Below are positions 28,757-38,349 of a stretch of DNA of 64,000 nt, piece by piece. Below the pieces are notes generated by a model. It ran no database searches, had not been told where the DNA came from, and saw only the letters and a list, made by a program, of their open reading frames with translations. Position numbers and translations under genes: made by a program. Source of the DNA: an uncultured Muribaculaceae bacterium. Its GTDB lineage: Bacteria > Bacteroidota > Bacteroidia > Bacteroidales > Muribaculaceae. The stretch lies in assembly GCA_910587185.1 (NCBI GenBank), contig CAJULY010000010.1:1-64000 (forward strand). The letters are read 5' to 3'. Each line of letters opens with the position of its first letter. Position 1 is the first letter of the stretch.

Positions 28757-31222
28757 ATGAACATATCATATAACTGGCTCAAAGACTATGCCGATATCCG
28801 GCTGACGCCTGAGGAGCTTGCTGACGCTCTTACTTCAATAGGCCTTGAAACAGGCTCTGTTGAAGAAGTTGAAAGTATCAGAGGCGGCCTGCGCGGACTG
28901 GTGATCGGAAAAGTTCTCACATGTGTGGAGCACCCTGACAGCGACCATCTCCATGTCACAACAGTAGATCTCGGCGACGGTACACCGACGCAGATTGTCT
29001 GTGGCGCGCCCAATGTAGCCGCAGGTCAGACGGTGGTGGTTGCCACTGTCGGCACGACTCTTTACGACGGCGACAAGGAATTCAAGATAAAAAAATCGAA
29101 GATTCGCGGCGTTGAATCATTCGGAATGATATGCGCCGAGGATGAAATTGGTGTAGGCACCAGCCACGACGGAATCATCGTCATTGAAGAGAATGTGGCT
29201 CCCGGCACTCCGGCAGCCGAGTATTACGGTCTTTCTTCCGATTATGTTCTCGAGGTTGATCTGACGCCTAACCGCATAGACGCTGCATCGCACTATGGTG
29301 TGGCGCGTGATCTCTGCGCATGGTCGCGCCAGCATTCCGCTCCGTTTACGCTAAGTCGTCCGTCGGTCGATGCGTTCGCTCCCGATCGTGCCGACGGTGC
29401 GGTCACCGTGCAGGTTGACGATTATGAGGCATGTCCGCGTTACACAGGGATCACCATACGCGGAATCAAGGTCGGCGAAAGCCCCGAATGGCTTCAGCAG
29501 CGTCTGAATGCCATTGGCCTGCGTCCGATCAACTCTGTGGTTGATATAACCAATTATATCCTTCACTCTATCGGTCAGCCGCTTCATTGTTTCGATCTCA
29601 ACAAGATAGAGGGCGGAAAGGTGATAGTGAAAAAATGTCCCGAAGGTACGAAATTCGTGACACTTGACGATATCGAGCATACGCTTTCTGCCAATGACCT
29701 GATGATATGTTCGGCAGAGCGTCCAATGTGTATCGCAGGTGTGTTCGGAGGAAAAGACTCTGGTGTCACTGCCGAGACTACAGATGTTTTCATCGAAAGC
29801 GCCTATTTCAATCCTACGTCTGTCCGCAAGACGGCCCGGCGTCAGAGCCTCCAGACCGACGCCTCCTTCCGATATGAACGTGGCACCGACCCCAACATCA
29901 CCCTTTATGCCGCAAAACTTGCCGCACTGATGGTCAAGGAACTTGCGGGCGGCGAAATCTGCGGGGAACCCATAGACATTTATCCCAACCCGGTTGCGCC
30001 GTTCCCTGTGACGCTCGAATATGACTATCTGCGCCGTCTCGTAGGCAAGGATATAGACAATGCCACTGTGGATTCCATACTCGAATCACTCGAGATACAG
30101 AAAACGGGCGGTAACGACGAAAAGGCCGACCTGCTCGTGCCTACCTATCGCGTCGATGTGCAGCGTCCATGCGACGTTGTCGAAGATGTGCTTCGCATAT
30201 ATGGCTATAACAATGTGGTGCCTGACAGCGTTGTCCATTCATCTCTCTCCTATAAGTCGGTTACCGACGCCGACAACGATCTGCGTGTCCTTGTGTCGGA
30301 ACAGCTGACCGCCTGCGGCTTCAACGAAATAATGAACAACTCGCTGACTGCACAACGCTACTACGCCGATTCGCAGCAATATCCTCTGGATAACTGCGTC
30401 AGCCTTCTGAATCCTCTGAGTCAGGATCTCGGGGTCATGCGTCAGACTCTGCTTTTCGGAGGTCTTGAATCGGTGGCATATAATGTCAACCGCAAGATGG
30501 AGTCATTGATGATGTATGAGTTCGGAAATGTCTATTTCAAAAATCCCGAGGCGATCTCGACAGCCGAAAATCCGCTGGCACCTTACAGTGAGGAGAGCCA
30601 TCTGGCCCTTTGGCTGACCGGTGAACTGCGTCCTGCCGGATGGCTTCGCCCGGCAGAAGAAGCTACCTTCTACGATATGCGCGCTTATGTTGACAATATA
30701 CTGAAACGCATCGGCGTCAATGGCCGGGAACTGAAATACACTCTCGGCTCTGAGCCTGTTTTCAGCGCCTCCATGAGCATCGACACCCGTTCGGGCAAAC
30801 ACATCGGATCAATCGGAATCGTTGCAAAACCGGTGCTGAAGATGTTCGACCTGAAACAGCCTGTCATTTATGCCGAGCTTTGCTGGGGTGAACTTGTCAA
30901 GATGGCCCTGAGAAACAAAGTCACATACGCCCCGCTTCCGCGCACAATGGCCGTTAAACGCGACCTTGCCCTTCTTGTGGATACCTCGGTCAGCATGGCA
31001 CAGATCGAGCAGGCCGTGCGTGAAAGCGAACGCAAACTTCTGCGCGAAGTGAGTCTTTTCGATGTCTATGAAGGCAAGAATCTGCCTGAGGGCAAAAAAT
31101 CCTACGCCATAACCATGACTCTTCAGGATGACGAGAAGACCCTCAATGACAAGCAGATCGACGCGGTGATGAACAAGATAATAGCCAACGTTACCAAAAA
31201 GACAGGAGCCGTACTCCGCTAA
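28757..31222 (+). CDS. pheT: Phenylalanyl-tRNA synthetase beta subunit
   Basis: 821 residues, full bacterial length. In order: N-terminal domain, tRNA-binding OB-fold (about 40-150; VIGKVLTCVEHPDSDHLHV), B3/B4 editing domain (about 210-390; VVDITNYIL and QPLHCFDLNKI), B5 domain, synthetase core-like domain, and the anticodon-binding FDX-ACB domain at the end (APLPRTMAVKRDLALLVD). It charges tRNA-Phe as an alpha2-beta2 enzyme. pheS is not adjacent, so the subunits are encoded apart. It is followed by a YebC-family gene after 26 bases. Confidence 0.97.
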   Translation: MNISYNWLKDYADIRLTPEELADALTSIGLETGSVEEVESIRGGLRGLVIGKVLTCVEHPDSDHLHVTTVDLGDGTPTQIVCGAPNVAAGQTVVVATVGTTLYDGDKEFKIKKSKIRGVESFGMICAEDEIGVGTSHDGIIVIEENVAPGTPAAEYYGLSSDYVLEVDLTPNRIDAASHYGVARDLCAWSRQHSAPFTLSRPSVDAFAPDRADGAVTVQVDDYEACPRYTGITIRGIKVGESPEWLQQRLNAIGLRPINSVVDITNYILHSIGQPLHCFDLNKIEGGKVIVKKCPEGTKFVTLDDIEHTLSANDLMICSAERPMCIAGVFGGKDSGVTAETTDVFIESAYFNPTSVRKTARRQSLQTDASFRYERGTDPNITLYAAKLAALMVKELAGGEICGEPIDIYPNPVAPFPVTLEYDYLRRLVGKDIDNATVDSILESLEIQKTGGNDEKADLLVPTYRVDVQRPCDVVEDVLRIYGYNNVVPDSVVHSSLSYKSVTDADNDLRVLVSEQLTACGFNEIMNNSLTAQRYYADSQQYPLDNCVSLLNPLSQDLGVMRQTLLFGGLESVAYNVNRKMESLMMYEFGNVYFKNPEAISTAENPLAPYSEESHLALWLTGELRPAGWLRPAEEATFYDMRAYVDNILKRIGVNGRELKYTLGSEPVFSASMSIDTRSGKHIGSIGIVAKPVLKMFDLKQPVIYAELCWGELVKMALRNKVTYAPLPRTMAVKRDLALLVDTSVSMAQIEQAVRESERKLLREVSLFDVYEGKNLPEGKKSYAITMTLQDDEKTLNDKQIDAVMNKIIANVTKKTGAVLR

Positions 31223-31248
31223 ACTGAAAAAACTAACAAAAACAAGAT

Positions 31249-31983
31249 ATGGGAAGAGCATTTGAATATCGCAAGGCCCGCAAGCTCAAACGCTGGGGCA
31301 ACATGTCGCGTACTTTCACGCGTATAGGCAAGGAAATCACTATCGCCGCAAAGGCCGGCGGTCCTGATCCCTCCACAAACCCGCGTCTGCGTGCGTTGCT
31401 GCAGAACGCCAAAGCTGCCAACATGCCTAAAGACACTGTTGAGCGCGCCATAAAGAAGGCTACCGACAAGGATGCGGGCGATTACAAGGAAATCATCTAT
31501 GAAGGATATGGTCCCCATGGCATAGCTATCGTTGTCGAGGCAGCTACTGACAACAATACCCGCACGGTGGCAAACGTCCGTTCTTATTTCAACAAACACG
31601 GCGGTAACCTCGGAACCCAAGGTTCGTTATCATTCCTTTTCGATCATAAGAGTGTCTTCAAGATCAAGCCTACCGAAGGAATGGATCTCGAGGAACTCGA
31701 GCTCGAACTGATTGACTGCGGAGTTGACGAAGTTGAACCCGATGAAGAGGAAATCGTGCTTTACGGAGCTTTCGAGGACTATTCCAATATCCAGCATTTC
31801 CTTGAAAGCAACGGCTACGAGATTATAAGTTCAGAGTTTGTCCGCATACCCAATGATGTAAAGGAACTGAATGACGAGCAGCGGGCCGCAGTCGAGAAAC
31901 TTCTCGAAAAATTCGAAGAGGACGAGGATGTCCAGAATGTGTTCCACAACATGAAGGAATCAGATTCAGACACCGAAGAATAA
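31249..31983 (+). CDS. YebC/PmpR-family regulator or translation factor
   Basis: 244 residues with the invariant N-terminal block (MGRAFEYRKARKLKRWGNMS, then FTRIGKEITIAAKAGG) and the MPKDTVERAIKKA and HGGNLGTQGSLSFLF motifs. Family members were named as DNA-binding regulators; more recent work links some of them to relief of ribosome stalling at polyproline. The acidic C-terminus (EEDEDVQNVFHNMKES) is typical. It lies 26 bases after pheT, probably in the same transcript, and is closed by a strong terminator. Confidence 0.93.
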   Translation: MGRAFEYRKARKLKRWGNMSRTFTRIGKEITIAAKAGGPDPSTNPRLRALLQNAKAANMPKDTVERAIKKATDKDAGDYKEIIYEGYGPHGIAIVVEAATDNNTRTVANVRSYFNKHGGNLGTQGSLSFLFDHKSVFKIKPTEGMDLEELELELIDCGVDEVEPDEEEIVLYGAFEDYSNIQHFLESNGYEIISSEFVRIPNDVKELNDEQRAAVEKLLEKFEEDEDVQNVFHNMKESDSDTEE

Positions 31984-32008
31984 TTGAAACACCTAAATCG
32001 CTAAAAGA

Positions 32009-32045
32009 TCCCGGCCGTTACATTCATGTATCGGCCGGATTTTTA
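32009..32045. terminator. Terminator between yebC-type gene and the convergent channel gene
   Basis: The stem CCGGCCG/CGGCCGG (32011-32017 and 32032-32038), then ATTTTT on the plus strand. The hairpin overlaps the 3' end of the minus-strand channel gene and may serve both directions. Confidence 0.8.
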
Positions 32046-32752
32046 TTGGTGGGAGCGGGGATTTTCGAAGGGGAGAGTGTGTTCAGCCTTTCCCTGACCG
32101 CATTGGTGACCACTACAGTTATAAGCGGGAAAATTACCGTTCCCATACTTGGTAGTACGGCACATACTATTTTCCCGGTTCCGGTGACGGGATAGACATT
32201 GCAGCCGGCGGTAGTGGCTACGGAAAAAGCCCACCATAGAGCGTCGCCATAGTTCTGGATGCCCGGATTCACTCCGTGTTCAAGTTCATAGAACAGAAGG
32301 CTGCCGCAGTAGATGAACGCAAGAAGAATCACGCTATATGAGGCAAAGATGTTGGTCAGCCTGTTGCGGGAAATGTATCCCACCACTATCGACATTGCGA
32401 GAGCACCGCGTGCAAGCGGGACGAAACGCAGAAAATAGAGCGATTCATAGGTCAGAGGTATGTTCAGTCCGGCAACGATGTTAAGATAAGGGATCGACAG
32501 TATCAGGAACAGAAACCGACGCTTGCAGTAACGGCTCTTCTGTCGCGACATGTAAAGCTCTATGAAGAAATCGGCTATGAACACGTAGCAGACCCAGAGC
32601 TGGAAGGTCATGTAATGTCTGTCGGAAAAAAACTCTATGCCTTTCAGACCCAGGACCGAAAGATAGATTATCAGTCCGGCAGAGAGCGTGATTATGATGG
32701 CATTGAGGACATTGTAAATCAGCTGCTTGTGCTTTGTAATAAAAGGCGTCAT
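32024..32752 (-). CDS. Six-helix voltage-gated-like ion channel with non-canonical selectivity filter
   Basis: About 242 residues with several hydrophobic segments (near 12-35, 47-66, 79-97, 112-127, 136-156 and 190-212) and a re-entrant pore between the last two. The pore helix is DALWWAFSVATT. The filter reads TTAGCNVYP (180-188) where potassium channels have TVGYGD, so the second glycine and aspartate are replaced. The weakly charged fourth helix contains only a few Arg (SLYFLRFVPLARGALAM). I chose the ATG at 32752; the frame stays open to 32851, but the added residues are polar and would overlap the porT upstream region. Ion selectivity cannot be predicted. It is divergent from the T9SS cluster. 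Confidence 0.8.
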   Translation of the reverse strand: MTPFITKHKQLIYNVLNAIIITLSAGLIIYLSVLGLKGIEFFSDRHYMTFQLWVCYVFIADFFIELYMSRQKSRYCKRRFLFLILSIPYLNIVAGLNIPLTYESLYFLRFVPLARGALAMSIVVGYISRNRLTNIFASYSVILLAFIYCGSLLFYELEHGVNPGIQNYGDALWWAFSVATTAGCNVYPVTGTGKIVCAVLPSMGTVIFPLITVVVTNAVRERLNTLSPSKIPAPTNKNPADT

Positions 32753-32864
32753 GATGAAGCTTGTGCCTGATTGGGAATATAATGACAACGTCGGGGGAGT
32801 TTCTTTTGTTCCGTAGCGCTCGCGGGGAAACAATAAAAGGATGCGATCCAACGTTTATAGATCA

Positions 32865-33608
32865 ATGAAACAGACACGGATCATCCTTATTTTTTCAATC
32901 ATATTATTTTTTGGACTGCTTGAATCGCCTTTATCGGCCCAGCGGTTCAATGACCGGCTCCAGAACAGGCCTTATGCCGATCTGCGTCCATGGCATCTCG
33001 GCTTTTCTGTCGGAATGCATACGCAGGATCTGTCGTTCACCCATAACGGATTGGTGACCGAGGGGGGACGGAGCTGGTTCATGGAGCAGCCATCGTTTGC
33101 GCCCGGTTTCTGCGTCAATGCCCTGATAGATTTAAGACTCAACGGATTCCTGAATCTGCGCGTTTCTCAAGGGTTATATTTCGGTAGCCGCGATATCAGA
33201 TTCATTGACGTAAATTCATCTGATAATGATGATCCCCTGATCTACAGGCAGAATATCAAATCGACATATATCGTGGCGCCTGTGGATCTGAAATTTTCAG
33301 GCCAGCGTTACCGCAACTGCCGTCCGTATCTGACGGGGGGAATCATGCCGGCCTTTGATCTGACGCGCAAACGCAACGACTATCTGCGATTGAACGCAGC
33401 CGACTGCTATCTTACCGCAGGATTCGGCTTTGATTTCTATCTTCCGTATTTCAAGCTGAATCCCGAGGTGAAGTTCTGTTTCGGGCTGACTGACATCATA
33501 GATCATAAACGTCAGGATCTTGCTGATGATCCGGAAAAATACGAGATAACACGTTCGCTCAGGAAAGCGAGATCGAACATGTTTGTGCTAACCTTTTATT
33601 TTGAATGA
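32865..33608 (+). CDS. porT: PorT-like beta-barrel protein of type IX secretion
   Basis: About 247 residues starting MKQTRIILIFSIILFFGLLE (signal peptide, then SAQRFNDRLQ). The rest is an eight-strand-type outer-membrane barrel (FNDRLQNRPYADLRPWHLGF, ending KARSNMFVLTFYFE). The phrase RPWHLGFSVGMHTQDL is characteristic of PorT/PorT-like proteins needed for T9SS function. I chose the ATG at 32865 rather than 32841 because it begins the signal peptide. Its stop overlaps the next ATG by 4 bases, and it heads the T9SS cluster. Confidence 0.85.
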   Translation: MKQTRIILIFSIILFFGLLESPLSAQRFNDRLQNRPYADLRPWHLGFSVGMHTQDLSFTHNGLVTEGGRSWFMEQPSFAPGFCVNALIDLRLNGFLNLRVSQGLYFGSRDIRFIDVNSSDNDDPLIYRQNIKSTYIVAPVDLKFSGQRYRNCRPYLTGGIMPAFDLTRKRNDYLRLNAADCYLTAGFGFDFYLPYFKLNPEVKFCFGLTDIIDHKRQDLADDPEKYEITRSLRKARSNMFVLTFYFE

Positions 33609-34591
33609 TCGGAGAACGGAAAATGGCAAGCGGTCAAAATAAATACAGACTGAAAGTAATCATCCTCCTGTCGTTTCTGGGAATGATCCGGTCGCACTCT
33701 ATGGCGCAGACCGATGCTTTCATGTCGCAATACTACGAGATTCCTACTCTATATAATCCTGCGGCCGCAGGCAGTAGCGGAGACCTGCGTTTCCGTGGAG
33801 CGGGCAGACTGCAGTGGACCGGAACGGAGAATAATCCGAGAAATTTTGCGCTGACCGCAGATATGCCTCTGACCCTTGCCGGCCGCGGGTTCGGTATCGG
33901 TGTGCGGGGTTTCAGTCAGTCGGAAGGTCCTTTGCGAATGATGTCGGCCGGTATGCAGGCCGGCTACAGGTTCAGGCTGGGTGGCGGCTCCCTGACAGCG
34001 GCTTTGGAGGGCCGATACGGCAACGGCTGTCTGAAAGGTTCGGAGCGGAAGGACAACGCTTTCAGTATTGGTGCCGGACTCTTCTATACCCACCCTTCGT
34101 TTTGGGCCGGTATTTCGGGCCTTGATCTCAATTCTCCTGTCATGAGCTTTGTCAGGAGGCCTGAGGAGACTGTTGATCCGGAATCCACCGAGGGATCAGA
34201 CGTCACGGAAACGGAAAATGTCGAAATCAAGACAAAAAGAACTGTCTGCCTGATGGCAGGCGGCAATATTCCTTTGTCGGCCACGTTATTTGAATTGTTG
34301 CCGTCAGTAATCATGAAAAGTGATTTTGACCGGTTGCGGGGAGAGCTTACGGGACGTCTGCGATATAAAAAACTTATATCTTTTGGCGTAGGCTATCGGT
34401 TTGACGATGCCGTCGTTCTGACTCTCGCCGCGGAAATCAAAGGCTTTTTCATCGGTTACAGCTATGACTGTCCTGTCAGTTCATGGTCCAAAAAGTCAGA
34501 CGGCAGTCATGAAATTGTGGCAGGCTACAGTGTAAAGCTTGACTTCCGTCCTAAAGAAAAGAACAAATACAAAAGTATCCGAATAATGTAA
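33605..34591 (+). CDS. porP: PorP/SprF-family T9SS outer-membrane protein
   Basis: 328 residues. A signal peptide (about 16-35, ending SMAQ) is followed by the PorP/SprF hallmark TDAFMSQYYEIPTLYNPAAA and beta-barrel strands to the C-terminus. In known systems PorP/SprF proteins sit in the outer membrane beside PorK/PorN and help attach or export T9SS cargo. It has a 4-base overlap with porT and a 3-base gap to porK, so it is co-translated. A low-complexity acidic insert (about 185-205; EETVDPESTEGSDVTETENV) likely forms an exposed loop. Confidence 0.87.
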   Translation: MIGERKMASGQNKYRLKVIILLSFLGMIRSHSMAQTDAFMSQYYEIPTLYNPAAAGSSGDLRFRGAGRLQWTGTENNPRNFALTADMPLTLAGRGFGIGVRGFSQSEGPLRMMSAGMQAGYRFRLGGGSLTAALEGRYGNGCLKGSERKDNAFSIGAGLFYTHPSFWAGISGLDLNSPVMSFVRRPEETVDPESTEGSDVTETENVEIKTKRTVCLMAGGNIPLSATLFELLPSVIMKSDFDRLRGELTGRLRYKKLISFGVGYRFDDAVVLTLAAEIKGFFIGYSYDCPVSSWSKKSDGSHEIVAGYSVKLDFRPKEKNKYKSIRIM

Positions 34592-34594
34592 TAT

Positions 34595-36031
34595 ATGAAA
34601 AGAACTGTTATATATTTTCTTGCTTTGATTCTTGTCACGGTTTTCTTCGGCTGTTCGTCGGGAATCCGCAACAGCATTGGCGGCGAGGTCACAGGCATAG
34701 GAAGCACTCGCTGGACCGAACCGACGCCCTACGGGATGGTGCTTGTCAATCGCGGCTCTCTTAAAGTCGGACCGGAAGCGGACTCTCTTTGGAACACACG
34801 CGACGATTCGCGGGGCGTATCGGTCGATGCGTTCTGGATGGACGAAACGGAAGTCACGAACGGCAAATACAAACAGTTTGTCTATTGGGTGCGCGATTCA
34901 ATTATCCGTGAACGGCTTGCCGATCCTGCTTACGGCGGAAACGAGGAGTACCGTATAGACGTTGACCGCGAGGGGAATCCGATAACTCCACGCCTTAATT
35001 GGGCAAAACCGATTCCGTGGCGTAACGCGAATGATGAAGAGGCCCGGGCGATAGAGAGCATGTATCGCACTAATCCCATAACGGGAATTAAGGAACTGGA
35101 TCCTGAACAGCTTAACTATCGTTACGAGACCTACGATTTCACGGAAGCCGCCAAGCGCCGTCACCGCTTCAATCCGGCAAGAAGGGAATATAACACCGAC
35201 AAACCGGTCCCGACGGATGTCCCTCTGATTTCGAAAGACACCGCATACGTCAATGATGACGGCGAGATCATCCGCAGGACAATTACGCGAGGACTTTCAA
35301 GTGACTATGACTTCATCAACACCTACATCGTGAATGTCTATCCCGATACCACCGTCTGGATAAACGATTTTGAGAACTCCTACAATGAGCCGTACGCGAG
35401 AATGTATTTCGCCAATTCGGGATATAACGACTATCCGGTAGTAGGTGTGAGCTGGGAACAGGCCAATGCGTTCTGCAACTGGAGAACCGATTTCCTGCGC
35501 CGTTCACTCGGTCGCGATGGCATTTATATAGAGCCTTACCGGTTGCCGACAGAGGCTGAGTGGGAAATAGCCGCCCGCGCCGGAATCATGGAGAATAAAT
35601 ATCCCTGGGACGGGAACCTGCCTCTATCGGAAGACCGGGGATGTTATTATGCAAATTTCAAGCCTCAGGACGGGAATTATGTCCAGGACGGCCATCTGAT
35701 AACATCGCGTGTCGGCTCATACGCGCCTAACGACAACGGGCTTTATGATATGGCGGGAAACGTAAGCGAATGGACCTCCACGGCTTTTACCGAGGCTGTC
35801 AGCCGCCTGACATCGGATATAAATCCGGAATATCGCTATAATGCAGCCAAAGAAGACCCCTACAGATTAAAAAGAAAAATTGTCAGGGGCGGTTCGTGGA
35901 AAGATGTGGCCCGAAACATCCGTTCTGACCAGCGGATGTGGGAGTATCAGAACGAGCAGAGGTCATATATAGGCTTCCGCTGTGTCAGGACTCAGGTCGG
36001 TTTCGCGAAAGGTAATAAACTGAAAAAATAA
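34595..36031 (+). CDS. porK: PorK/GldK-like T9SS ring lipoprotein
   Basis: 478 residues with a lipoprotein-type signal (MKRTVIYFLALILVTVFFGC) and a formylglycine-generating-enzyme-like (SUMF1) fold. The signatures are GVSWEQANAFCNWR, RLPTEAEWEIAARAG, GLYDMAGNVSEWTS and IVRGGSWKDVARN. PorK with PorN forms the large periplasmic ring attached to the outer membrane in T9SS. The order porK-porL-porM-porN in the following genes confirms the assignment. The central 130-residue insertion (about 85-235) before the WEQANAFCNWR motif is usual for GldK/PorK. Confidence 0.93.
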   Translation: MKRTVIYFLALILVTVFFGCSSGIRNSIGGEVTGIGSTRWTEPTPYGMVLVNRGSLKVGPEADSLWNTRDDSRGVSVDAFWMDETEVTNGKYKQFVYWVRDSIIRERLADPAYGGNEEYRIDVDREGNPITPRLNWAKPIPWRNANDEEARAIESMYRTNPITGIKELDPEQLNYRYETYDFTEAAKRRHRFNPARREYNTDKPVPTDVPLISKDTAYVNDDGEIIRRTITRGLSSDYDFINTYIVNVYPDTTVWINDFENSYNEPYARMYFANSGYNDYPVVGVSWEQANAFCNWRTDFLRRSLGRDGIYIEPYRLPTEAEWEIAARAGIMENKYPWDGNLPLSEDRGCYYANFKPQDGNYVQDGHLITSRVGSYAPNDNGLYDMAGNVSEWTSTAFTEAVSRLTSDINPEYRYNAAKEDPYRLKRKIVRGGSWKDVARNIRSDQRMWEYQNEQRSYIGFRCVRTQVGFAKGNKLKK

Positions 36032-36050
36032 ATCTGTCAATATTTTTATA

Positions 36051-36776
36051 ATGGGAAAAGTCAGCCAGTGCAGAGTAGTCATTGAACGTTTTGTGTCAAG
36101 CGATCGCGGGCAACGGTTTTTCAACGTGGCCTACAGTATAGGGGCGGCGATTGTAATCTGGGGCGCCTTGTTCAAGCTTCTTCATATCAGAGGGGGCGAC
36201 CTTCTCCTCTGTATTGCCATGGGGACCGAAGTGATAGTCTTTATCCTGACCGCGTTCGACCGGCCTCCGCGTGAATATAAATGGGAGGAAGTTTTCCCGG
36301 CTCTTGATGGCCGGGAGGAGCCGTCCGCGGATCAGCAACCGGTTGTTGTGGAAAGCATGTCGCGAAAAAAAATTACTAATGTTCCGGCTGTTGAGGTTAC
36401 GCCTGCAGTCCCGGACGTCAGGGCGCAGAAGAGTGAGATGCCCCCTCTTTCAGGCGAGATAGAACGCTTGAGACAGGAGATTTCGGATAATTCAGGCGAT
36501 TACGTGGAGCAGATGCAGACATTGAACCGAAATATTCAGGGCTTGAATACGATTTATGAGATCCAGCTGAAAAGCGTTTCATCACAGCTTGACGCAATCG
36601 ACCGGGTCAACAAAGGTATCAAGGAGATGTCGGCTATGTATGAAACCACGCTTTCCCAGAGCTCCCGCTATTGTGAGGAAAGCGAGAAAATGACGCAATA
36701 CATGGAGCAACTCAATCAGGTATATGAGAAAATGCTCCGTGCAATGACCGTAAACATGTCCTCCAATAAAGAATAA
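36051..36776 (+). CDS. porL: PorL/GldL-like T9SS motor protein
   Basis: 241 residues with two N-terminal membrane helices (about 25-45 and 50-66; FNVAYSIGAAIVIWGALFKL and GDLLLCIAMGTEVIVFILTA), then a cytoplasmic coiled-coil region (about 135-235). Helix 2 has the conserved Glu used in proton flow in GldL (TEVIVFIL). With PorM it forms the inner-membrane motor that powers secretion. It overlaps porM by one base (TAATG). The linker (about 80-130) is variable and proline-rich. Confidence 0.92.
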   Translation: MGKVSQCRVVIERFVSSDRGQRFFNVAYSIGAAIVIWGALFKLLHIRGGDLLLCIAMGTEVIVFILTAFDRPPREYKWEEVFPALDGREEPSADQQPVVVESMSRKKITNVPAVEVTPAVPDVRAQKSEMPPLSGEIERLRQEISDNSGDYVEQMQTLNRNIQGLNTIYEIQLKSVSSQLDAIDRVNKGIKEMSAMYETTLSQSSRYCEESEKMTQYMEQLNQVYEKMLRAMTVNMSSNKE

Positions 36777-38344
36777 TGGGTTATTCCAACACACGCCTGT
36801 CGCCTCGCCAGAAGATGATAAACCTCATGTATATCGTCTTGATAGCCATGCTGGCTCTAAACGTATCAAGCGATGTGCTCGATGGGTTCACCCAGGTCGA
36901 GGAGGGACTGGGGAGAACAAATACCGATATGGACCGTAGAAACGCTTCAGTCTATTCCGAATTGAAGAAACTCGCGGCTGACAATCCCGAAAAAATGGGG
37001 CTATGGATGGCAAAAGCCGATTCCGTGCGTCGGGAGTCAAAAATGCTATGCGGTTTCATTGATTCCCTTAAACTGGCCATCGTGCGCGAGGCCGACGGAG
37101 AATCGGCTTCGCTTTCCGAGATAAATAACCGCGAGGATCTTGATGCCGCATCAGTGGTCATGCTCAATCCCGCCGACGGGAAAGGAGGAGCCTTGCGTGA
37201 ACGGATCGATATTTTCCGGGAAAATGTGAGCCGGATAGTGGTCCAGCCTCAGAGACGAAGCAGCATTGAATCGGCTCTGTCAACCGCTCCGTTCCGGCGC
37301 AAGGGCCAATCTACTGTAAGTTCATGGGAAGAAGCCAAGTTCGATAATCAGCCGGTTGTGGCCGCAGTGACCCTTCTAACAAAACTCCAGAATGATGTGA
37401 GATATGCCGAGGGTGAGGCTTTGTTGTCAATAGCGGCACTCAGCAGTGGCAAATCGATTGTTGATGTGGCCGGTAGTGACATGGTAGCCAACGATTTCTC
37501 AGCATTCGTTGTCCCTGAGGCCAGGATATTGATGCGCGGAACCCCCTATCGGGCCGATATAGTCCTTGCCGCCGTTGACACTCTGTCACGTCCGTCGGTA
37601 TATGTAGGTGACCGACTTATAAAGGACGGACATTATGAATTTGTTCCTTCCTCTTCAGGTACCTTCAGCTTTTCGGGACATATAGATCTGCCTCATCCCG
37701 ACGGGTCGGTGACTCGCCATGATTTCGTATCGGACTATACGGTCATCGAGCCGTCAGCCACCGTCTCGGCAACAATGATGAATGTCCTTTATGCCGGCAT
37801 TGACAATCCGGTAAGCATATCCGTTCCCGGAATGCCTCAGAATCTCGTCCAGGCCTCGATGACAAACGGAACCCTCACAAGAAAAGGCGATGCCTGGGTG
37901 GCGCGTCCGGCAGCCATCGGCAAGGATGCGGTAATAACGGTTTCGGCCGGAGCCGAAGGAAGCCGCCGCAACGTCGCCACGCATACATTCCGTGTCAGGA
38001 AACTTCCTGATCCCACACCCTATCTCGCTATAGGCGACAACCGATATAAGGGAGGACGTCCTGTCTCAAAACAGTCTGTCCTTGGGGCCGGTAGCCTGAA
38101 AGCGGCTATAGATGACGGTCTGCTTGACATCCAGTTTCGAGTTCTTGGATTCGAGATGATAGTCTTTGACTCGATGGGCAACGCTATTCCGGAAGTGTCG
38201 GATGGCGCGTCTTTCTCATTGCGCCAGAAAGAGGCGATAAAGCGTCTGGGCCGTGGAAAACGTTTCTTCATCTCGCATGTCCGTGCCCAAGGTCCTGACG
38301 GTACCGTGAGAAATCTGTCACCAATGGAAATAATTCTAAACTGA
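36776..38344 (+). CDS. porM: PorM/GldM-like T9SS motor protein
   Basis: 522 residues. One N-terminal helix (about 12-30; KMINLMYIVLIAMLALNVSS) is followed by a long periplasmic region of four domains that reaches towards the PorK/PorN ring. The conserved DVLDGFTQVEEGL after the helix matches GldM. Translation is coupled to porL (1-base overlap). porN follows after 5 bases. Confidence 0.93.
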   Translation: MGYSNTRLSPRQKMINLMYIVLIAMLALNVSSDVLDGFTQVEEGLGRTNTDMDRRNASVYSELKKLAADNPEKMGLWMAKADSVRRESKMLCGFIDSLKLAIVREADGESASLSEINNREDLDAASVVMLNPADGKGGALRERIDIFRENVSRIVVQPQRRSSIESALSTAPFRRKGQSTVSSWEEAKFDNQPVVAAVTLLTKLQNDVRYAEGEALLSIAALSSGKSIVDVAGSDMVANDFSAFVVPEARILMRGTPYRADIVLAAVDTLSRPSVYVGDRLIKDGHYEFVPSSSGTFSFSGHIDLPHPDGSVTRHDFVSDYTVIEPSATVSATMMNVLYAGIDNPVSISVPGMPQNLVQASMTNGTLTRKGDAWVARPAAIGKDAVITVSAGAEGSRRNVATHTFRVRKLPDPTPYLAIGDNRYKGGRPVSKQSVLGAGSLKAAIDDGLLDIQFRVLGFEMIVFDSMGNAIPEVSDGASFSLRQKEAIKRLGRGKRFFISHVRAQGPDGTVRNLSPMEIILN

Positions 38345-38349
38345 AATAT

